Shown here piece by piece: positions 59,636 to 64,000 of a stretch of DNA of 64,000 bases. The notes under the pieces were generated by a model, which was not told the DNA's origin, did no database searches, and saw only the letters and a list, made by a program, of their open reading frames with translations. Source of the DNA: a virus. The DNA lies in the IMG/VR virus record IMGVR_UViG_3300027736_000035, positions 1 through 64,000 of that record. One strand, 5' to 3'. A program made the position numbers and the translations under genes. The stretch's first letter is position 1. Every line of letters begins with the position of its first letter.

Positions 59636-60978
59636 ACGATCTTAAATTTCGGCAACAGGTGTTGGACAACAAAAGCAAGAGTTTTTGTGCGGCCAAATGG
59701 TACAATGCCACCATTTGGTTGGGCAGCGGAATGACCACAAGTTGTCATCATCCACCAGCACATGCCATCGATATAGATGATATCAAACACAATCCTGCAG
59801 CATTGCATAACACTACTAAAAAGAAATTTGAACGTGATCAAATGCAACATGGTGATCGGCCGCCAGGCTGTGAATATTGTTGGAAGATTGAAGATATGGG
59901 CAGCGATGCCATAAGTGATCGTGTGTATAAAAGTCGAATTTATCCTATAGAGGCATTGAATGAAGCATTTGAAACTCCTGCAGCTGATGACGTTAGCTTA
60001 CGTACCCTTGAAATTGCATTTGACCGTACTTGTCAATTTGCTTGTAGCTATTGTAACCCTGCTTTTAGTAGCACTTGGGTTAACGATATACGAAAGAATG
60101 GACCTTATAACGGACTTGTTAGTGACGGTCGGAACCATTTTACTCACACTCACGATAGCAGCCAACTTTATAAATTCGGTCAAACTAATCCGTATGTGGA
60201 AGCATTCTTCCAATGGTGGGAAACAGACCTCCATCGGACACTACAAGAACTAAGGATCACCGGCGGCGAACCATTGATGTCGGGAGAAACTTGGAAACTG
60301 ATTGACTGGTTCCAAAACAATCCTGGACGCAGCAACACTCGTTTGGCTATCAATTCAAATTTAGGCACAGCAGTAGACTTGGATCGATTGTTAGACAGCA
60401 TCACAGGATTGGAAGTGGACATATACACATCAAACGAAAGCATAGGCTTACAAGCTGAATACATCAGAGACGGACTAGTATGGGACGACTGGGCCAACAA
60501 TGTAGAACGCCTGTTGGACTCAAGAAAGTTACGTGGTATACATGTGATGAACACCATCAATGCCTTGTGCCTGGATACATTGGATCAGTTCTTGGAATGC
60601 ATAATGAACTGGAAGTTAGAATATGGTCGTGATGCTGTGAGTTTTACATTGAATATTTTACGATTCCCCAGTTTCCAATCGCCACTGGTGCTGCCTGACA
60701 ATCTGCGTATGATATATCGTCAGCGATTGATCACATGGTTAGAACATTGGGCCGGCAGTGAATTTTTGCATGAACATGAACTCAATCATGTACAACGTCT
60801 AATAGATTACCTGGATGTGGTCAAGACTCCTCATTCAGAAGCATTTGAAATGCCCAAGTTGTTGAACGACTTCAAACAGTTCTATACACAATACGATCAG
60901 CGCCGCGGCAAAGACTTTGGTCTGGCGTTCCCCACATTAAAACACTGGTATGACTCAATACAAATACAACAGCAGTGA
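59632..60978 (+). CDS. Radical SAM protein with N-terminal Cys/CxHPP cluster (class B)
   Basis: 448 residues. C-Q-F-A-C-S-Y-C (Cys134, 138, 141) is the SAM-cleaving cluster, with T-G-G-E-P-L-M about 210. N-terminal Cys19 (C-A-A-K-W), T-S-C-H-H-P-P-A-H-A-I-D (Cys38) and C-E-Y-C-W (Cys80/Cys83) match the 54414 protein position by position. The C-terminal R-R-G-K-D-F-G-L-A-F-P also has a counterpart there (R-R-G-T-D-F-S-K-A-F-P). They are clear paralogues. Overlaps the next radical SAM gene by 29 bases. Substrate unknown. Confidence 0.85.
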   Translation: MNDLKFRQQVLDNKSKSFCAAKWYNATIWLGSGMTTSCHHPPAHAIDIDDIKHNPAALHNTTKKKFERDQMQHGDRPPGCEYCWKIEDMGSDAISDRVYKSRIYPIEALNEAFETPAADDVSLRTLEIAFDRTCQFACSYCNPAFSSTWVNDIRKNGPYNGLVSDGRNHFTHTHDSSQLYKFGQTNPYVEAFFQWWETDLHRTLQELRITGGEPLMSGETWKLIDWFQNNPGRSNTRLAINSNLGTAVDLDRLLDSITGLEVDIYTSNESIGLQAEYIRDGLVWDDWANNVERLLDSRKLRGIHVMNTINALCLDTLDQFLECIMNWKLEYGRDAVSFTLNILRFPSFQSPLVLPDNLRMIYRQRLITWLEHWAGSEFLHEHELNHVQRLIDYLDVVKTPHSEAFEMPKLLNDFKQFYTQYDQRRGKDFGLAFPTLKHWYDSIQIQQQ

Positions 60979-62209
60979 TTTGGTACGTGCTACTGAACTT
61001 ACAAACCGCGAGCAATTTTTACTTGCCGAATCAAAAACTTTTTGTATCTATCCTTGGATACATCTGCATGCTTACCCCACCGGAGAAGCATATCCTTGTT
61101 GCCATGCAGAAATGAAATATCCAGTGGGCAATTGCAGAACCAATACTTTAAGTGAAATTTGGCAAGATAAACCCATGCAAAAACTACGGTCAGACATGCT
61201 GAATGAAACTGCCAATCCTGCGTGCGGACGCTGTTATGAACAAGAACAATCAGGATTTTTTAGTGGCCGTAAAAGTGCCAACAAGCATCACGGACACCAT
61301 GTTAAAAAATTAGAACAAAATCCTTTTGAAATGACATATTGGGATATACGATTCTCAAATCTTTGCAATTTAAAATGCCGTAGTTGTGGCCACATATTTT
61401 CAAGCCAATGGTATCAAGATCAAGCCAAACTAGCAGGCGGCGACTGGAAAGCTCGTAATCCTGTGTTGAACTATGCAGGCCGTACAGAAACTGACATGTG
61501 GGAACAATTGTTACCTCATATAGATTATGTTGAACAGATCTATTTTGCCGGCGGCGAGCCATTGCTGATGGAAGAACATTATCGCATCTTAGATGAATTG
61601 GTTCGCAGAAAGAGATTTGATGTGCGGTTGATATACAACACCAATTTTACTCATACTGATTTAAAAGGTCAGAGTGTATTCAATTATTGGAAACAATTTG
61701 ACAGTGTGGCAGTGGGTGCCAGCCTGGATGGATCTGCACATTACGGTGAATACATACGCAAAGGCACAGACTGGCAGAAGGTTGAACAAAATAGAATTGA
61801 AATGTTAAATATCTGTCCAGACGTGGATTTTTACATCAGCCCCACACTCAGCATAATGAATGCATGGCATCTGCCTGACTTTCATAGAGATTGGGTAGAA
61901 CGTGGATTTATCAAACCGCAAGATCTCAATGTAAACATCCTACAAGATCCTGCTCATTTAAGAATTGATATTGCTCCAATAAAATACAAACAACGGCTAC
62001 GGGTAAAGTATGAAGAACATTTAGATTGGCTGCGCGATCAAGATATATTACAACGCGCCAGCGTGGGGTTTGAATCGGCTATCAATTTTATGATGGCCAC
62101 AGATAACACACATCTCATTGATACATTCTGGCGCAAAACACACGAACTTGATGCCATAAGAAATGAATCAATCTTGGATGTAATTCCGGAATTAACAGCA
62201 CTTAGGTAA
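60950..62209 (+). CDS. Radical SAM protein with N-terminal Cys cluster (class A)
   Basis: 419 residues. C-N-L-K-C-R-S-C (Cys139, 143, 146) and A-G-G-E-P-L-L-M form the radical SAM core. N-terminal Cys32 (F-C-I-Y-P-W), the Cys50-Cys51 pair (Y-P-C-C-H) and Cys92/Cys95 (C-G-R-C) repeat the pattern of the 8893 and 62875 proteins. Overlaps the previous radical SAM gene by 29 bases and the next gene by one base (TAATG). Class A and B enzymes made from adjacent genes may act in sequence or as a complex (inference). Confidence 0.85.
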   Translation: MTQYKYNSSDLVRATELTNREQFLLAESKTFCIYPWIHLHAYPTGEAYPCCHAEMKYPVGNCRTNTLSEIWQDKPMQKLRSDMLNETANPACGRCYEQEQSGFFSGRKSANKHHGHHVKKLEQNPFEMTYWDIRFSNLCNLKCRSCGHIFSSQWYQDQAKLAGGDWKARNPVLNYAGRTETDMWEQLLPHIDYVEQIYFAGGEPLLMEEHYRILDELVRRKRFDVRLIYNTNFTHTDLKGQSVFNYWKQFDSVAVGASLDGSAHYGEYIRKGTDWQKVEQNRIEMLNICPDVDFYISPTLSIMNAWHLPDFHRDWVERGFIKPQDLNVNILQDPAHLRIDIAPIKYKQRLRVKYEEHLDWLRDQDILQRASVGFESAINFMMATDNTHLIDTFWRKTHELDAIRNESILDVIPELTALR

Positions 62210-62874
62210 TGACTAAGTTAAATGTTGTATACACACATGGTACCGGGGGGCATTGGCTGGGACATTTGTTATGGTTAGCACAATACAGAAAAGTTCCGGT
62301 TGACCCTGCTGCTCCTAATTTTCATAATCACAAACAAACAGACCTAGTCAAGCTAAGCCACACACCTGTTGCTGATGACTGTTGGTATTTTACCGGAAGA
62401 TCTGGGTTTAATTTTTATCTGAATTTTTGGCGCAAGCACAGAAAGTTATATCAAAAGCCTTTATCATTTGTTGAGGACGTATATACACTCAGCGATGAAG
62501 CCACATGGCGCCAATCTGCAGATTATCACAAAAACTTTGTGTTGCAAATTGATATTGATTACACAAACATATTTCTTGACCCTGTAAAATTTAGGTCACA
62601 GTTCAATTGGTTATGTGAGCATGTGAAACTAGCACCGGTATCGCAGTCTTTTGTAGACGCAGCCATAATGCTATTTCAAAACAGTTGCGAGCCTCCAACT
62701 GATCATATAAGTAATTACGATAGTAGGCCTTGGCTTGCCTGGTGTCACAGCGTTTGCCTGTTAAATCAAATTGACTGCCCGGTACTGGTTGATAATTGGC
62801 AAATTCGTAATTTTTTTCAGGCACGCGATCGTTATTTTGTCGACGCTCTACAACCATTTGTATTAAATCATTAA
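62209..62874 (+). CDS. Small GG-motif (P-loop-like) protein
   Basis: 221 residues. The start V-V-Y-T-H-G-T-G-G-H-W-L-G-H-L-L-W-L resembles the openings of the 10542 and 56829 proteins. The middle holds F-V-L-Q-I-D-I-D-Y-T-N-I-F, a strand and turn. No Walker Lys. It is placed between two class A radical SAM genes, with a one-base overlap at its start and its stop abutting the next ATG. A sulfotransferase-like or nucleotide-binding role is possible but unproven. Confidence 0.5.
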   Translation: MTKLNVVYTHGTGGHWLGHLLWLAQYRKVPVDPAAPNFHNHKQTDLVKLSHTPVADDCWYFTGRSGFNFYLNFWRKHRKLYQKPLSFVEDVYTLSDEATWRQSADYHKNFVLQIDIDYTNIFLDPVKFRSQFNWLCEHVKLAPVSQSFVDAAIMLFQNSCEPPTDHISNYDSRPWLAWCHSVCLLNQIDCPVLVDNWQIRNFFQARDRYFVDALQPFVLNH

Positions 62875-64000
62875 ATGAATAAACCACACGATAAATTTTG
62901 TGTACTGCCTTGGATCAGCATTGAAGCCAGTCCTGTTGGAACAGTGCGGCCCTGTTGCTTAGCCGATGACGAAATAGTAGACAACACTGGTGAAAAATTT
63001 CAATTGGCCACAGCAGACTTTGCTGACATACAAAACAGCCGTCACATGCGTGATTTACGTGAAGATTTTTTAGCAGAAAAGAAACCGCAGACATGCCGTA
63101 AGTGTTGGAATGAAGAACGATCTGGCCGTACCAGCAAACGTATGCACACATTGGATCGTCTCAAACATGTTCTCAAAGATCAAGAATGGACCACGGATGC
63201 TAAACCGTTAATGTTTTTGGATTTAAAATTGGGTAATATCTGCAATCTCAAATGCAGAATATGCGGATCATGGTCGAGTTCTCAATTTGCCAGTGAAGAA
63301 ATCTCTTTCTTACCACGTGAAGAACAAAAAAGCAGTCATGCTTATCTGATGCTGCGTGCCGGTGCCTGGCCCAAAGAAAACACGCAGTTTTGGACTCAGA
63401 TTGATAGTGTGTTGTCCGACATACGTTATATTGAATTCACTGGCGGCGAACCTTTCATGATTGAACAACATTTTGACATGTTGCAAGGCATAGTAGATCG
63501 TGGCATTGCTGATCAAGTAGAGATACACTACAACACCAACGGCACACAATGGCCCGAGCGCGGTCCAGACATTTGGAAACATTTTAAAACAGTAGAAGTG
63601 GCATTTAGTATAGACGATGTGGGTGCTAGATTTGATTATCAACGCACCAACGCAGACTGGGCAGTGGTGTTAGACAATATCACAAGTTTTCAATACTTGC
63701 AAGATCAAATGCCCAACTTGCGGTTACAATGTTGTTCAACAGTGAATGTGTTCAATGTGCGTTACCTTGATGAACTAGCACATTGGATAGCTCTGCAACG
63801 CTTTGACTTTGTGTACTGGAACATGATGCATGACGCCTGGTATTTTAGCATAGCCACTTTGCCCGACACTGCAAAAACACAAATTATTGCACACTTAGAA
63901 TTGGCCGATGTGCCCGATCAATACCAAGACGAATTTGAGCGCATAATAGATTTTATGCGTAACGGAGCATCCACCGACGGATTTATGACACGTATGAAGA
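62875..64000 (+). CDS. Radical SAM protein, class A (3' end outside window)
   Basis: The ATG at 62875 directly follows the previous stop; 375 residues are visible before the window ends. C-N-L-K-C-R-I-C (Cys123, 127, 130) and T-G-G-E-P-F-M-I (near 199-206) define the core. N-terminal Cys9 (F-C-V-L-P-W), the Cys27-Cys28 pair (R-P-C-C-L) and Cys74/Cys77 (C-R-K-C-W) match the class A pattern. A later N-T-N-G-T segment fits the SAM-ribose-binding strand. Truncated only by the window edge. Operon therefore continues to the right. Confidence 0.85.
   Translation, partial: MNKPHDKFCVLPWISIEASPVGTVRPCCLADDEIVDNTGEKFQLATADFADIQNSRHMRDLREDFLAEKKPQTCRKCWNEERSGRTSKRMHTLDRLKHVLKDQEWTTDAKPLMFLDLKLGNICNLKCRICGSWSSSQFASEEISFLPREEQKSSHAYLMLRAGAWPKENTQFWTQIDSVLSDIRYIEFTGGEPFMIEQHFDMLQGIVDRGIADQVEIHYNTNGTQWPERGPDIWKHFKTVEVAFSIDDVGARFDYQRTNADWAVVLDNITSFQYLQDQMPNLRLQCCSTVNVFNVRYLDELAHWIALQRFDFVYWNMMHDAWYFSIATLPDTAKTQIIAHLELADVPDQYQDEFERIIDFMRNGASTDGFMTRMK

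Noticed and set aside
54414-64000. RiPP (modified peptide) cluster
   Set aside because: Radical SAM genes suggested it, but no short precursor ORF with a leader/core layout, no RRE domain and no peptidase or transporter was found.
1-64000. CRISPR array
   Set aside because: No regularly spaced direct repeats with unique spacers; all tandem repeats found are within coding sequence.

Overview
This window is part of the genome of a large, T4-like contractile-tailed phage. On the left it carries, on the minus strand and in T4 order, the portal (gp20), two small prohead-core genes and the start of the prohead protease (gp21). It also has gp46/gp47 recombination nuclease subunits, a gp55-type late sigma factor, and the baseplate genes gp26, gp48/54-like, gp53, gp5, gp25 and gp6. 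Sites resembling the T4 late promoter (TATAAATA) sit in front of many virion genes. No rRNA, tRNA or cellular housekeeping gene was recognised. The host cannot be read from the sequence; the module types resemble those of aquatic T4-like phages (inference).

Layout. (1) 1-6504, minus: prohead and portal genes and a 1064-aa tape-measure-like protein with an embedded M15-type peptidase domain. (2) 6546-8885, plus: a gp26-like protein that ends on a canonical -1 slippery heptamer and could fuse to the next small ORF, then three small genes. (3) 8893-19830, minus: gp55, gp47 and gp46, interleaved with two radical SAM genes, three SGNH-hydrolase-like genes, two P-loop/sulfotransferase-like genes, a GIY-YIG protein and a 425-base structured non-coding stretch. 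(4) 19935-50326, plus: tail and baseplate genes, including a 5004-aa protein with an integrin-like (FG-GAP) seven-bladed propeller, then fibre-like proteins and a strong hairpin terminator. (5) 50382-64000, plus: a tightly overlapping operon of glycosyltransferase-like genes, four paralogues with a C-terminal EKTWKP motif, two small GG-motif (P-loop-like) proteins and four radical SAM proteins. It runs off the right edge.

How they may work together. gp55 would direct late transcription from the TAAATA-type promoters to build head, baseplate and tail. gp5 has no visible lysozyme domain, so the M15 domain in the tape measure is the best candidate for opening the cell wall. The most unusual feature is the radical SAM, glycosyltransferase-like, sulfotransferase-like and SGNH gene set, six radical SAM genes in all, split between the recombination operon and the terminal operon. 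Gene overlaps and paralogy suggest one modification pathway, perhaps for a virion or host-surface glycan, but its substrate and product are unknown.
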